From Anaerolineae bacterium (lineage in GTDB: Bacteria; Chloroflexota; Anaerolineae; Aggregatilineales; Phototrophicaceae): a DNA stretch of 64,000 bases. Location of the stretch: the NCBI GenBank assembly GCA_025055175.1, contig JANWYT010000003.1, forward strand, positions 1-64,000, given 5' to 3'. This document shows positions 16,551 to 25,958 of the stretch, in pieces. Every line of letters begins with the position of its first letter. The first letter of the stretch is position 1. Position numbers and translations under genes: made by a program. Under the pieces are notes generated by a model that was not told the origin of the DNA, searched no databases, and saw only the letters and a list, made by a program, of their open reading frames with translations.

Positions 16551-17270
16551 TCATTTGCGCCGCTGATTCCTGAGCAGCTCCCCAAGCGACGTGCCGCCTG
16601 CTTCGCCATCGTCGGCTAGACTGTTTTCTAGGATACGGCGGCGCACCTCGCGGGCCAAAGTCATCCGCTCGTCGTCGTCCAACATGGCCAGCGCTGCTTC
16701 TAACTCAGCGTCGGCAGGGCTGCGTTTGCGTTTGGCGCTCTCGGTGCGCTTGCGCTTTGCGTCAGCAGGCGGCTCGTATCCCTCCACAGCAGCCAGGCGC
16801 TCAGCGCTCGTCCAGGGCAAGCTAGCAGGCGCCCACAGAGCAATCGTCGCCAGGATACAGATGCCCATAGCGGCGATGCCCAGGAGCGGTATGCCCTGCA
16901 CGGCCATTGCCAGCGCGATGAAGCCTATCGTCCCCCAAACGATTAGAGTCGCTATGCCTTTGAAAATGCCGTGCCAGATGCTGTGGCCCTCGTTAGCTTG
17001 GGCCAGCAGCAGGCGTTCTGTCGAAATCCAGGGGAGAGCCATAGGCGACCACAGGGATAGAGTGGCTACCACGCTCAGCATGAGCGCGCCGAAAGCGGCG
17101 ACGAGCGCTTCGGCTTCTCCGGAGGTCTGCCCCAGGACGAAGCTCTCTGGCCCATACATAGCCAACATGAGGGCGAAGATGCCGTTCGCGCCCCACATGC
17201 TCACGGTCACGATGAGCTTGAAGAAGGCGAAGATCACCCTAGCGATCCCAGAGCCGATATTATGGAGCAT
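16551..17270 (-). CDS. Membrane protein with internal duplication, unknown function
   Basis: A 239-residue protein with four to five hydrophobic helices and a highly charged C-terminal tail. GGAGAGGTGGCTT before ATG 17270 fixes the start. Two copies of a unit are visible: each has a pair of hydrophobic helices ending in a W-[SA]-P-x-[AS]-L-P-W-[IT]-S-[TA]-E-R-L motif (LWSPMALPWISTERL near residue 74 and LWAPASLPWTSAERL near 145). The tail contains a Lys/Arg-rich stretch (KRKRTESAKRKRS) and then a DDDERMTLAREVRRRI helix, reminiscent of short C-terminal helical domains in membrane proteins. No function can be assigned. It starts 22 bases after the stop of the acyl-CoA synthetase gene and may be co-transcribed with it. 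Confidence 0.75.
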   Translation of the reverse strand: MLHNIGSGIARVIFAFFKLIVTVSMWGANGIFALMLAMYGPESFVLGQTSGEAEALVAAFGALMLSVVATLSLWSPMALPWISTERLLLAQANEGHSIWHGIFKGIATLIVWGTIGFIALAMAVQGIPLLGIAAMGICILATIALWAPASLPWTSAERLAAVEGYEPPADAKRKRTESAKRKRSPADAELEAALAMLDDDERMTLAREVRRRILENSLADDGEAGGTSLGELLRNQRRK

Positions 17271-17291
17271 AAGCCACCTCTCCGCTGATCG

Positions 17292-20000
17292 CTACAGCAC
17301 CAACCTCGCCTGGTTGATACCATTCGAGCCTTCGACGATTTGGAAGCCCAGCTGTTGGACGATGTTCATCATGCTGGCGTTCTCGCTGAGGATTTGACCG
17401 CTGATGGCGTAGACGCCTTCCTTGCGGCCAATGGCCACTAACCGCGTCAAGAGTTCCTTGCCCAAGCCCTGGCCCTGGAACTTATCGCTCACTAGGATGT
17501 TGAAGTCAGCTTCGCTGCGCTCCACCGACTTGCTCAGGCGTCCTACAGCGGCAATCTCCGTCTCTCCCGTCTTGGGGTGCGGACGACAAGCCACTAGGGC
17601 CATCTCGCGGTCGTAGTCGATGAAAGCGATGCGCGATAGGCGGTCGTGGGCGACGCGCTCCTTGTAACTGAGCGGAGCGAAGAAGCGCAGCATGACGGTG
17701 CGCTCCGACAGCGTGCCGTGAAACTCTACCAGCAATGGCTCGTCTTCTGGACGGATGGGGCGGATGGTGAACTCGATGTTGGCTTCGCTCGTCCACCGAT
17801 CGATGTATTCAGTGGGGTAGGGGCGGATGGCCGGGCGGGGCAATTCGGCTTCAGGGGTGGTGGCGGGATGCAGCACGACGCGGCCATCCAGGGCCATAAT
17901 GCCATCGGGCGAGGCTACTAGTGGGTTGATGTCACATTCAGCAATCCAGGGCTGTTCGACGATCAGCTGGCTGAAGCGCACCATAATCTTTTGCAGTTCA
18001 GCTAAGTCGATAGGACGACGTCCACGCACGCCGTGCAGAGCGTGGTAAATCTTAGTCTGCTCCATCATGCGGCGGGCTAGCGTGGTGTTGAGCGGAGGCA
18101 GGGCTAGGGCGCTGTCGCGGAAGACCTCCACCAGCGTGCCGCCCGTGCCGAACAGCAGCACCGGCCCAAACTGTGGATCGATGCTTGAGCCAATGATGAG
18201 TTCGTAGCCATCGCTCAGCTTGACCATCGGCTGAATGCTGACGCCCTGGAAGTGTTCTGCGCCCCTGAGCTGAGTCACGTTGTCCTTGATGCGTTGGAAG
18301 GCGTCGCGCACGGCCTGCGCGTCCTTCAGGTTGAGCTGCACGCCGCCCACATCGGCCTTATGGGTGATGGTCTGGCTGTTGAGCTTGACGACCACTGGAT
18401 AGCCAATCTGTTCAGCGTACTGCACAGCCTGTTCGGGATCGTCGGTGATGTGCATGGCGGTGATGGGGATGTTGTACGCGCCGATGACCGCCTTTGACTC
18501 CGACTCAGTGAGGATGGTACGGCCTTCGGCGCGCACCTGAGCGATGATACGAGCCACCAATTCGCGGTCAGGTCGAGCGCCTTCATCGGCAGGGATGGGG
18601 GTTTCGTAGAGGGCGCGCTGGTTGTAGGCGTACTTCCACATATAGTTGAAAGCGCGCACCGCCGAGTCAGGATAGGCGAAGGTGGGAATGCCTGCGCGAT
18701 CTAGGATGCGTTCGCCAGCTTCGACGTTAGCGCCGCCCATCCAACTGGCCAGCACTGGCTTGCCCTCAATGCGCGCATAGGGCTTGAGCGCCTCGGCAGT
18801 GCGGGTGGGATCGGTCATGTCTTGGGGGGTGAGGATGACCAGCAGGCCGTCGCTGTTGGGGTCTTTGGCGGCGACCTCTAGAGCTTTGGCGTAGCGCGAC
18901 GGCTCGGCGTCGCCCAGGATATCGATGGGATTGCCATGGCTCCAGGCGGCAGGCAGGAAGCTGTTCAGCTCTTCCAGCGTTTGTGGGCTGACCTCGGCTA
19001 GTTCACCACCGCCCAAGATGAGCGCGTCGGTGGCCAGCACGCCGGGGCCGCCGGCGTTGGTGACGATAGTGAGGCGCTTGCCGTTGGGTCGGGGCTGTTT
19101 GGCCAGGACTTCGGCCATGTCGAACACGTCGGAGATGGAGTCGACGCGCAGAATGCCGCTGCGGCGGAAGGCAGCGTCTAGCACGTCGTCGCTGCCCGCC
19201 AGGCTGCCGGTGTGGCTGGCGGCTGCCTGGGCAGCGGCAGCGGTGCGCCCAGCCTTAATGACGATGATCGGCTTGCTCAAGCCTACTTCGCGGGCTGCCG
19301 ACAGGAAGGCACGAGCGTTGCCCACCGTCTCCATGTAGATGACGATACTCTGGGTGTGTGGGTCTTTGCCCAGATAGTAGATGAGATCGCCCCAATGCAC
19401 ATCCAGCATAGAGCCAATGCTGATGAAGGCGCTGAAGCCCACGTTGGCCTGGAAGCTCCAGTCTAGCACAGCGGTGCAGATAGCGCCCGACTGGCTGATG
19501 AAGGCGACGTTGCCAGGACGGGCCATGGCGCCAGCGAAGGTGGCGTTCATGCCGTAGAAGGGCAGCATGACTCCCAGGCAGTTGGGGCCGATGATCCTCA
19601 TCTTGCCCTGGGCTTTCTCCAGGATTTGTCGTTCCAGCTCGACGCCGCTGGGGCCGACCTCTTTGAAGCCTGCCGAGATGACAATAGCGCCACCGACGCC
19701 TTTGGCGATGCATTCATCAATGACGCTTGGCACGCTGGGAGCAGGGGTGACGATGACTGCCAAATCGACGTCATAAGGGATCGCGCCGACGTTGGGATAG
19801 GTTTGAATGCCCAGGACATTGGGGCGCTTGGGATTGACGGGGAAGATTGTGCCGCCGAAGGGGTTGGTGATTAGGTTTTTGATGATGGTGCGGCCTACGC
19901 TGCCCTCTTTCTCCGTCGCGCCGATGACAGCGACGTTGTTGGGCTTGAAGATCTTATCCAGCGAGGGGTAGAAAGGGCGGCCGCCATTGGTTGTGGACAT
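17292..20000 (-). CDS. NDP-forming acyl-CoA synthetase fused to a GNAT acetyltransferase (Pat/Acs-like)
   Basis: A 902-residue fusion. Residues ~12-140 are a CoA-binding domain ([19 protein letters not shown]), ~150-460 the succinyl-CoA-ligase-like part, ~480-700 an ATP-grasp domain ([21 protein letters not shown]), and ~740-902 a GNAT domain ending with the acetyl-CoA loop [15 protein letters not shown]. Architecture equals the protein lysine acetyltransferases Pat/PatZ. Unlike what I recall for enteric Pat, whose synthetase half is inactive, the catalytic His is present here (His263 in [10 protein letters not shown]), so ADP-forming acetyl/acyl-CoA synthesis is plausible. Start placed at ATG 20000 because the 17 upstream residues are not family-like. 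A TATAAT on this strand lies at 20093-20098. Confidence 0.9.
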   Translation of the reverse strand: MSTTNGGRPFYPSLDKIFKPNNVAVIGATEKEGSVGRTIIKNLITNPFGGTIFPVNPKRPNVLGIQTYPNVGAIPYDVDLAVIVTPAPSVPSVIDECIAKGVGGAIVISAGFKEVGPSGVELERQILEKAQGKMRIIGPNCLGVMLPFYGMNATFAGAMARPGNVAFISQSGAICTAVLDWSFQANVGFSAFISIGSMLDVHWGDLIYYLGKDPHTQSIVIYMETVGNARAFLSAAREVGLSKPIIVIKAGRTAAAAQAAASHTGSLAGSDDVLDAAFRRSGILRVDSISDVFDMAEVLAKQPRPNGKRLTIVTNAGGPGVLATDALILGGGELAEVSPQTLEELNSFLPAAWSHGNPIDILGDAEPSRYAKALEVAAKDPNSDGLLVILTPQDMTDPTRTAEALKPYARIEGKPVLASWMGGANVEAGERILDRAGIPTFAYPDSAVRAFNYMWKYAYNQRALYETPIPADEGARPDRELVARIIAQVRAEGRTILTESESKAVIGAYNIPITAMHITDDPEQAVQYAEQIGYPVVVKLNSQTITHKADVGGVQLNLKDAQAVRDAFQRIKDNVTQLRGAEHFQGVSIQPMVKLSDGYELIIGSSIDPQFGPVLLFGTGGTLVEVFRDSALALPPLNTTLARRMMEQTKIYHALHGVRGRRPIDLAELQKIMVRFSQLIVEQPWIAECDINPLVASPDGIMALDGRVVLHPATTPEAELPRPAIRPYPTEYIDRWTSEANIEFTIRPIRPEDEPLLVEFHGTLSERTVMLRFFAPLSYKERVAHDRLSRIAFIDYDREMALVACRPHPKTGETEIAAVGRLSKSVERSEADFNILVSDKFQGQGLGKELLTRLVAIGRKEGVYAISGQILSENASMMNIVQQLGFQIVEGSNGINQARLVL

Positions 20001-20092
20001 GGGGTGTGGGCCTTTCGCACAAAACGATTGAAGAATTGGCAAGGTGCGCAAAAAATCGTCATCAGTCTTTGGGACTACTGGCCATGCCCGCC

Positions 20093-20098
20093 ATTATA
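20093..20098 (-). promoter_or_regulatory. -10 element of the acyl-CoA synthetase/GNAT gene
   Basis: Reading the minus strand, AGTATAATGG places a perfect TATAAT about 95 bases upstream of the ATG at 20000. No clear -35 hexamer is seen at 16-18 bases. Confidence 0.5.
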
Positions 20099-20189
20099 CT
20101 TCATCAGATATTAAGAATCAGCCATGAGTTGCTGCGTTTGCCCTGCTCCTTGTTTGGGGATTGTTAGACAGAAACGCAATATCTTGTGC

Positions 20190-20195
20190 TATGAT
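20190..20195 (+). promoter_or_regulatory. Extended -10 element of gatC
   Basis: TGCTATGAT is an extended -10 (TGn-TATGAT) about 43 bases upstream of the gatC ATG; a TTGTTA at 20161 is too far for a normal -35. Confidence 0.45.
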
Positions 20196-20237
20196 AAGCT
20201 ACATGAGTTTGCCGAGTACCGTTTGAGGACGACTCTC

Positions 20238-20537
20238 ATGCATAAGCTATCGCTCGACGAAGTACGCGCCATCGCCGACTTAGCCAGGCTAACCCTCAGC
20301 GAAGATGAAGTGGCGCGCTATGCGGCCCAGTTGTCGCAAATCCTCAGCTATTTTCAGGCGCTGCAAGCTGTCGACACCTCGGATGTGCCGCCAATAGCTT
20401 CTGTGCTGCTAGCCGCCACCGAAGACGCGCTGCGCGCCGATGGCGCGCCTGTCGCTCTCAGCCCCGCCGAAGCGGTGGCTAATGCTCCTCAGGCTGAGAA
20501 CAATCAATTCAAAGTCAGCGCCGTTCTAGATGAGTAG
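20238..20537 (+). CDS. gatC: Asp-tRNA(Asn)/Glu-tRNA(Gln) amidotransferase subunit C
   Basis: A 99-residue subunit that stabilises the GatCAB complex converting misacylated Glu-tRNA-Gln or Asp-tRNA-Asn. The family pattern is clear: LSLDEVRAIADLARLTLSEDEVARYAAQLSQIL, then ALQAVDTSDVPPI and LRADGAPVALSPAEAVANAP. The start is ATG 20238 behind GAGGACGACTCTC; an upstream frame start at 20124 would add 38 non-family residues. gatA and gatB are not adjacent; a response regulator and guaA follow, 20 bases later, on the same strand. Confidence 0.93.
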   Translation: MHKLSLDEVRAIADLARLTLSEDEVARYAAQLSQILSYFQALQAVDTSDVPPIASVLLAATEDALRADGAPVALSPAEAVANAPQAENNQFKVSAVLDE

Positions 20538-20557
20538 CTCGCGTCGGAGATGACCCT

Positions 20558-21385
20558 ATGGCCCACCACCGCGTTCTGCTGATTGAAGACGATTTTGATG
20601 TGGCGGAAATGCTGCTGATGTATTTCCAGTCGCTCAAGTACGAAGTCCTACACGCTGACACGGGCAAGGAGGGGATTGAAATTGCGCGCACGCGCTTCCC
20701 CAACCTCATCTTGTTGGATGTCATGCTGCCCGATATGGACGGCTATGATGTTTGTGTGCGCCTGCGCAACATGTCCCTGACCAAGTACATCCCCATCCTG
20801 TTCCTGACGCAGAAGGACGAGCGCGCTAGCAAAGTCAAGGGTCTGCAACTTGGGGCTGACGACTACATCACCAAGCCCTTCGACATTGACGAGCTGCGCC
20901 TGCGCGTGGAAGGCACGATCAACCGCGCCAGCCGCGAAAACCTGCACGAAGCGCGCACCGGTCTGCCCACCGGCGCCTTGGTCGATGAGGAACTGCGCGT
21001 TCGTGCGCACCAGGGTGCGGCTCTGTTGCGCTTGACCCTGCAGGGCTTCAGCGCTTATGCTGATGTCTACAGCTTCATGGCGGCCAATGACGTGCTGTAT
21101 CACGCCGGCAAGACTATCCGCGACGTGTTGACTGAGTATGGCCGCAGCGACGACTTCGTGGGCATTGAGAACGATGATTTCATCGTCGCCACCCAGCCCG
21201 CCGACGTAGAGCGCCTGACGGAGGCCATTCAGGCCCGCTTCGCTGCTCAGGTGCGCACCTTCTACACCTTCGCCGATGCGGATCGGGGTGGGATTCTCAT
21301 GGACAGAGGCACGCCGCAAGAGCGCCTTGTGCCGATGATGAGCTTCAGCGCTACTCGCATAGAAGTCCCCCAGGCTTCTGAATGA
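20558..21385 (+). CDS. Response regulator with receiver and degenerate GGDEF-like domain
   Basis: A 275-residue signalling protein. The receiver domain spans about residues 3-120: acidic pair at 10-12, phosphoacceptor Asp54 in [11 protein letters not shown], and Lys106 in DYITKPFD. The second domain begins [17 protein letters not shown], equivalent to the D-x-L-T-G-L-P-N-R opening of GGDEF domains, and has [18 protein letters not shown] where GG[DE]EF is expected; the signature is lost (ENDDF), so diguanylate cyclase activity is unlikely. It may act by binding a partner or nucleotide. No sensor kinase is adjacent. The stop overlaps the guaA start by 4 bases, so both are translated together. 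Confidence 0.85.
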   Translation: MAHHRVLLIEDDFDVAEMLLMYFQSLKYEVLHADTGKEGIEIARTRFPNLILLDVMLPDMDGYDVCVRLRNMSLTKYIPILFLTQKDERASKVKGLQLGADDYITKPFDIDELRLRVEGTINRASRENLHEARTGLPTGALVDEELRVRAHQGAALLRLTLQGFSAYADVYSFMAANDVLYHAGKTIRDVLTEYGRSDDFVGIENDDFIVATQPADVERLTEAIQARFAAQVRTFYTFADADRGGILMDRGTPQERLVPMMSFSATRIEVPQASE

Positions 21386-22950
21386 GCGCCCTAGATGATT
21401 TGCGCCGGGGTGGAGTCGTCATCCTGGATTACGGCTCGCAGTACACTCAGCTCATCGCTCGCCGCCTGCGCGAACAGCAGATCTACGCTGAGGTACTGCC
21501 GCACCACGCCGCCTGGGAGCGGATACAGCAGCACGCGCCGCGCGGGATCATCCTGTCGGGTGGGCCGAGCAGCGTCTACGAGGAAGGCGCGCCGCGCCTG
21601 CCGCGCGCCGTGCTGGAGTCTGGCCTGCCTGTGCTGGGCATTTGCTACGGCTTGCAACTTCTAGCCCAGGCCTTTGGCGGGCAAGTGAGCGCCGCTGCTC
21701 GCCGTGAATATGGCTCGGCCATGCTCCGCCAGCATGGGCCTAGCCTATTGTTTGATGACCTGCCCGCCTCACTTGAGGTCTGGATGTCGCACGGTGACCA
21801 CTTGGAGAGCCTGCCCGCTGGCTTCATTCCGCTAGCAGAGAGCGACAATTCGCCCTACGCCGCTATCGGCCACGCCGAGCGTCCTCTGTTCGGCGTGCAG
21901 TTCCACCCAGAGGTGCGCCACACGCCGCAGGGGTCGGCCATCTTGGCCAACTTCGCCCTGCGCGTGTGCGGTTGCGTGCCGCGCTGGACGCCTGCCGCTT
22001 TCGTCGACGGTGCGCTGGAGTCCATCCGCCAGCAGGTGGGACAGGAGCGCGTGCTGTTGGGCCTGTCTGGCGGCGTCGATAGCGCCGTCACTGCTGCTCT
22101 GCTCAACAAGGCTATCGGCTCGCAGCTCACCGCTGTCTTCGTGAACACAGGCCTGCTGCGCTTGGGCGAGCCAGAAGAGGTGGTGCGCGTCTTCCGCCAC
22201 GAACAGGGCGTCAACCTTGTCTATCACGACGCCAGCGAATACTTCCTGGACGCTCTGCAAGGGGTCTATGAGCCAGAGGCTAAGCGCAAGATCATCGGCA
22301 GGCTGTTCGTCGAAGCCTTCCAGGCCGAAGCCGCGCGCCTCAGCCAGGCCGAGGGCGTGCGCTTTTTAGCCCAGGGGACGATCTATCCTGACGTGATTGA
22401 GAGCGCCGCCGACAGCGCTAGCGCCCAGGTCATCAAGAGTCACCACAACGTGGGTGGCCTGCCTGCCGACCTGGGCTTTGAGCTGGTTGAGCCGCTGCGC
22501 GACCTGTTCAAGGACGAAGTGCGCCGAGTAGGCGAAGCGCTGGGCCTGCCCCACGCCATCGTCTGGCGTCAGCCTTTCCCTGGGCCAGGTCTGGCCATCC
22601 GTTGTCTGGGCGACTTGACGCTGGAGCGCTTGGACAAGCTGCGCCAGGCTGATGCCATCTTCTTGGCAGAGCTGGCCCAAGCTGGTATGCTGACGGGCGA
22701 GACGGCCCAATGCTTCGCCGTGTTGCTGCCCGTCAAGAGCGTGGGTGTCATGGGCGACAACCGCACCTATGACGAAGTGATCGCCCTACGCGCCGTCGTC
22801 AGCGACGATTTCATGACGGCAGACTGGGCGCGCTTGCCCTACGAACTGCTGGCTCGCGTGAGTCGGCGCATCGTCAACGAGGTGCGCGGCGTCAACCGCG
22901 TCGTCTATGACATCACCAGCAAACCTCCCGCCACCATCGAATGGGAGTGA
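21382..22950 (+). CDS. guaA: GMP synthase (glutamine-hydrolysing)
   Basis: Converts XMP to GMP with glutamine and ATP; 522 aa, cytoplasmic. The N-terminal class I amidotransferase has Cys88 in LGICYGLQ and His175/Glu177 in QFHPEVRH. The ATP pyrophosphatase domain has the P-loop LSGGVDSAV (228-236), followed by [11 protein letters not shown] and [14 protein letters not shown]. The C-terminal dimerisation domain contains [13 protein letters not shown] and ends [11 protein letters not shown], the canonical GuaA terminus. Translationally coupled (ATGA) to the upstream response regulator, an unusual partner. Confidence 0.97.
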   Translation: MSALDDLRRGGVVILDYGSQYTQLIARRLREQQIYAEVLPHHAAWERIQQHAPRGIILSGGPSSVYEEGAPRLPRAVLESGLPVLGICYGLQLLAQAFGGQVSAAARREYGSAMLRQHGPSLLFDDLPASLEVWMSHGDHLESLPAGFIPLAESDNSPYAAIGHAERPLFGVQFHPEVRHTPQGSAILANFALRVCGCVPRWTPAAFVDGALESIRQQVGQERVLLGLSGGVDSAVTAALLNKAIGSQLTAVFVNTGLLRLGEPEEVVRVFRHEQGVNLVYHDASEYFLDALQGVYEPEAKRKIIGRLFVEAFQAEAARLSQAEGVRFLAQGTIYPDVIESAADSASAQVIKSHHNVGGLPADLGFELVEPLRDLFKDEVRRVGEALGLPHAIVWRQPFPGPGLAIRCLGDLTLERLDKLRQADAIFLAELAQAGMLTGETAQCFAVLLPVKSVGVMGDNRTYDEVIALRAVVSDDFMTADWARLPYELLARVSRRIVNEVRGVNRVVYDITSKPPATIEWE

Positions 22951-22992
22951 ATGCGGACAGAATGCGGACAGATGGACGCTCATTCGTCCATC
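22950..22992 (+). repeat. 11-base tandem repeat and hairpin after guaA
   Basis: AATGCGGACAG occurs twice head to tail (22950-22960 and 22961-22971), overlapping the last base of the guaA stop codon. It runs into a perfect hairpin GATGGACG (22971-22978), loop CTCATT, CGTCCATC (22985-22992). No T-run follows; a terminator role is plausible but unproven. Confidence 0.5.
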
Positions 22993-23042
22993 TGCTCCGC
23001 GCCCAGATGAAATACGCTGGCACAAGGTGCGCCAAGCCGCGC

Positions 23043-23048
23043 TATAAT
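23043..23048 (+). promoter_or_regulatory. -10 element upstream of the tandem SLATT gene
   Basis: GCTATAATTAAG contains a perfect TATAAT 33 bases before the ATG at 23081. TGGCAC at 23018-23023 is 19 bases upstream and is only a weak -35. Confidence 0.55.
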
Positions 23049-23080
23049 TAAGCATACAGCCGCTCATCAGGAGGCCACTC

Positions 23081-24394
23081 ATGAGCCAGCCCGACCTCAG
23101 CACCAGCCCACATGCCATTCAGCCCCCGCCACCGCCGCCCGCGCCCGATCCTGCCGTACTGGCCACTCCGGCGCCTCTCACCTACGCACCTTATCTGGAC
23201 AAGCAAGACCCAGCCCTGTTGACTGCTTGGCGCCGCCTGGAAGATTACAGCTTCGTCTCTACGGATCGCAAGAAGGCCTACGTCAAGCTGCGCAGCGCTG
23301 TCATCTGGACGGGCTTCGCCACCAGCGCCCTAGCCGTCCTCTCCGCTTATGTGCCTGATTGGCTGGCCGTGCTTGGCGTGATGGGCCTGCCCAGCGACCT
23401 CATCGTCTTCGCTATACGCGCTGCTCTGGTGACGTTGCCCATCGTCAGCGTCGGCCTGATGACCTATGCTAACCAATTCGCCAGCAGCGTGGCCTGGATT
23501 GAGTACCGCATCAGCGCCGAGATCATCCGCCAGCATATCTACCGCTACCGCATGGGGGCAGGGCGCTTCCGAGGGATGGACAGACAGCAGGCCCAGCGTC
23601 AGCTCTTGGCCGTCGTCAAAGCTGCCGACGAACGCCTAGCGCGCCGCAACGTGACCATTCCAGACATCCGTAAGCCAGAAGCCTACGAGGTAGAGGTGGA
23701 GAGGATCAACGACCGCCTTGCTGAGGGTGACGACGGCTTCGCCCCGCTGTCTTCGGAAGTCTACATCAGCGCGCGCATTGAGCCACAGATCAATTGGTAC
23801 GTCAAGCGCTTGCAAGACGACTACAAGGCGCTGCGCGAGAATCGCGTGATCGCTCTGACGATCAGCGGCATAGGCGCAGTCATCGCCGCGCTGCTGCCCT
23901 CAGGCGAGGGCTTGGTCGCCATCACGACGGCCCTGGGCGTGGCCTTTGGCCTGCGCAACGACACGCGCATGTTCGGCGCGACCTACGGCGTATACCACGT
24001 CGCGGCCCAGCGTTTGCAAATGATGATCGCTGAATGGCGTGTGCTAACCCAAGAAGAGCGGGAAGACCCCGCCAAGCTCCAAGACTTCGTGGCCCGCGTC
24101 GAAGATATTCTGTACGAAGAGGGCAAGCTGTGGCGGCAGACGGCCATCCAGCTCCAGTCTAACAGCGAAGAAGCGCTCCAAAACATGCTGCGTAATCAGC
24201 CCAGCGAGCGCGACGACAAGAGCAACAAGCTCATGGCCGATGATGACGACCTCGATGCCCTCATCGGCCCGCCGCCGTCTGTCGGCGCGGCTTCTGTGAC
24301 GGGCGCAGCGCCGCTGCTGCCCGATGAGTCAGACCCTGACGCGATCCGTTGGGAGCAGCCGCCCCAAGCCAGCAACGGCAAAGCCGCAGGTTGA
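23081..24394 (+). CDS. Tandem SLATT (DUF4231-like) membrane protein
   Basis: A 437-residue membrane protein. After a proline-rich N-terminus come two similar units, each an amphipathic helix, a two-helix membrane hairpin and a following long helix. Unit 1 covers about residues 45-165 (TM 72-91 and 108-130); unit 2 about 228-355 (TM 256-273 and 277-292). Unit 2 shows the DUF4231/SLATT pattern best: R-x-E-P-Q-I-N-W-Y before the hairpin and FVARVEDILYEEGKLWRQ after it. SLATT domains are known as predicted pore-forming effectors linked to nucleotide-signalling conflict systems, usually as one copy. No CD-NTase or SLOG gene is visible nearby. The last 60 residues are acidic and disordered. AGGAGGCCACTC precedes the ATG. 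Confidence 0.7.
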   Translation: MSQPDLSTSPHAIQPPPPPPAPDPAVLATPAPLTYAPYLDKQDPALLTAWRRLEDYSFVSTDRKKAYVKLRSAVIWTGFATSALAVLSAYVPDWLAVLGVMGLPSDLIVFAIRAALVTLPIVSVGLMTYANQFASSVAWIEYRISAEIIRQHIYRYRMGAGRFRGMDRQQAQRQLLAVVKAADERLARRNVTIPDIRKPEAYEVEVERINDRLAEGDDGFAPLSSEVYISARIEPQINWYVKRLQDDYKALRENRVIALTISGIGAVIAALLPSGEGLVAITTALGVAFGLRNDTRMFGATYGVYHVAAQRLQMMIAEWRVLTQEEREDPAKLQDFVARVEDILYEEGKLWRQTAIQLQSNSEEALQNMLRNQPSERDDKSNKLMADDDDLDALIGPPPSVGAASVTGAAPLLPDESDPDAIRWEQPPQASNGKAAG

Positions 24395-24397
24395 GCC

Positions 24398-24832
24398 ATG
24401 AATGACCGCCCCAGCGCTCCAGAGCTGATTGACGCCGTGCGTCAGCACTTGGAAGGCCAGGTGCTGCCCCTGGCCAAGCGCGAGAGCCACAAGCTGTACT
24501 TTCAGACGTTGGTGGCCGTCAATGTGCTGCGAATTGTGGCGCGCGAGTGGGCGCTAGGCGCGGGTCATTGGCTAGCTGAGTGGCAGCGCCTGGATGCCAT
24601 CCTAGGGCAAGAAGCTCTGCCCGCCCGCGATGAAGCCCTGCGCGAAGCGTTGGTTGCGCGCAACGCAACTCTGTGCGCGGCCATTCGCGCAGGCCAGCAC
24701 GACGACGCCAGCGCCGCTTTGTTCAATCACCTGAAGGCCTGCGCCATTGAGCAGCTCACTGTCGCCAATCCCAAGTTCCTGGCGGCTCTGGCTCAGGAAG
24801 ATGCGCAGCTCAGCCAGAGCGCCAAAAATTGA
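24398..24832 (+). CDS. DUF6285-like helical protein
   Basis: A 144-residue alpha-helical cytoplasmic protein starting three bases after the SLATT gene stop, so almost certainly co-translated with it. The segment KLYFQTLVAVNVLRIVAREWALG resembles the DUF6285 core (hyphenated pattern Y-x-x-x-V-A-x-N-x-L-x-I-V-x-R-E) that often accompanies acyl-CoA dehydrogenases and aminoglycoside-phosphotransferase-like kinases; neither is present here. Function unknown. Its last 23 bases overlap the end of the convergent FHA gene. Confidence 0.65.
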   Translation: MNDRPSAPELIDAVRQHLEGQVLPLAKRESHKLYFQTLVAVNVLRIVAREWALGAGHWLAEWQRLDAILGQEALPARDEALREALVARNATLCAAIRAGQHDDASAALFNHLKACAIEQLTVANPKFLAALAQEDAQLSQSAKN

Positions 24833-25415
24833 CGCGCAGCTTCAGGTTGCCTAGCATGACCTGATCGCCGTCACGCAGCACGTGAGGGCGGTTGGGTTGC
24901 AGGCGATGTTCATTGAGGTATGTGCCGTTGCGTCCGCCTAGATCAACCAACCATACGTTTTTGCCCTGGCGCATGACCTGGGCGTGCTTGCGGCTCAGGC
25001 CTAGTCGATACGCGCCGTAGTTGCTGAGGTCGATGTGGGGACGATAGTCACTCTGGGTGTCAACGCGGCCTATGACCAGTGACGTCTCACTCAGGCTGAA
25101 CGACAGACATTCGCCGCCCTCGTCTAGCGTCAGGCACAAGACGTCGCCTGGGCTGAACAAAGCTGTCGGCTCGTCCACTTCCTGCGGCGCTCCCAACAAC
25201 ATCTGAGGGGCTTCTGCGGACACAGAGGCGCTGCTGCTGGCCTGGGCTTGCGACTCGACGGACAGCGTCTTGGTTGCGCTAGCCTCGCGCAACATGCGGA
25301 TGGCTTCCAAAGCCTGCTGACGCAGATCATGGGTGGTTGAGCCGCTGGGGGGCGTATCTACGCTGGTGTCTCGTTCTGTATCGCCGAGGTGGTCGTGGGG
25401 ATGATCCTGATTCAT
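24810..25415 (-). CDS. FHA-domain protein
   Basis: A 201-residue cytoplasmic protein with a C-terminal forkhead-associated domain, which binds phosphothreonine peptides. The domain (about residues 100-200) shows LVIGRVD, LSRKHAQV, LGGRNGTYLNEHRL and LRDGDQVMLGNLKLRV, i.e. the full GR / S-R-x-H / N-G-T-x-[LV]-N set. The first ~95 residues are low-complexity, Ser/Thr/Ala-rich and probably disordered, offering phosphorylation sites. ATG 25415 is preferred over the TTG one codon upstream; GAGG precedes it. A predicted pseudokinase is at 34910 but no active Ser/Thr kinase is seen in the window. Confidence 0.9.
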   Translation of the reverse strand: MNQDHPHDHLGDTERDTSVDTPPSGSTTHDLRQQALEAIRMLREASATKTLSVESQAQASSSASVSAEAPQMLLGAPQEVDEPTALFSPGDVLCLTLDEGGECLSFSLSETSLVIGRVDTQSDYRPHIDLSNYGAYRLGLSRKHAQVMRQGKNVWLVDLGGRNGTYLNEHRLQPNRPHVLRDGDQVMLGNLKLRVNFWRSG

Positions 25416-25521
25416 CAAGACCTCGTATTTTTTGCTTGCAGTATGGCATCAAGCATAACAGACTTTGAGCCAAGAGCAAATGAGCGTGATGTTACAGTGT
25501 CGCAACACAGCCTGACCGCGC

Positions 25522-25527
25522 TATAAT
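25522..25527 (+). promoter_or_regulatory. -10 element of ridA
   Basis: CGCGCTATAATAAAGC contains TATAAT 45 bases upstream of the ridA ATG. The surrounding bases almost repeat those of the -10 at 23043 (CGCGCTATAATTAAGC). Confidence 0.6.
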
Positions 25528-25571
25528 AAAGCGCAATAGACTCACAAACATAAAGAAAAGAGGCAGCGCGG

Positions 25572-25955
25572 ATGGGTAAGCACATCGTCAACACTATGTT
25601 CGCTCCAGCGGCTATCGGCCCTTACTCTCAAGGAGTCGCGGCGCACGGCTTCATCTTCACCTCTGGCCAAGTGCCGCTTGTTCCTGGCAGCAGTCAATTG
25701 GCTGAGGGTGGCATCCAGGGCCAGACGCGCCAGGCGCTGGAGAATCTGAAAGCCATCCTAGAAGCAAGTGGATCATCGTTGGAGAAAGTGGTTAAGACGA
25801 CGGTCTTTCTGCAGAATATGGCCGACTTCGCTGCCATGAACGCTATCTACAGCGAGTACTTTCCTGCGCAGCCGCCTGCGCGCTCGACGATCCAGGTGGC
25901 GGCTCTGCCCTTAGGCGCGCTGGTGGAGATTGAGGCGGTGGCCCTGGCCGAGTAG
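25572..25955 (+). CDS. ridA: RidA family reactive enamine/imine deaminase
   Basis: A 127-residue protein that hydrolyses reactive 2-aminoacrylate-type intermediates from PLP enzymes. Family landmarks: APAAIGPYSQGV, FIFTSGQVPLVPGS, QTRQALENLKAILEASGSSLEKVVKTTVFL, MNAIYSEYF and the closing ARSTIQVAALPLGALVEIEAVAL with the Arg that binds the carboxylate and the conserved Glu near the C-terminus. AGAGG precedes the ATG. A phospholipase-like gene follows after three bases, so the two are coupled. Confidence 0.95.
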   Translation: MGKHIVNTMFAPAAIGPYSQGVAAHGFIFTSGQVPLVPGSSQLAEGGIQGQTRQALENLKAILEASGSSLEKVVKTTVFLQNMADFAAMNAIYSEYFPAQPPARSTIQVAALPLGALVEIEAVALAE

Positions 25956-25958
25956 CCT

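Noticed and set aside
23018..23031. TGGCAC...TGC resembling a sigma-54 promoter
   Set aside because: The spacing to the GC element is wrong (TGGCAC-N4-TGCG lacks the TTGC form), and a perfect TATAAT lies downstream.
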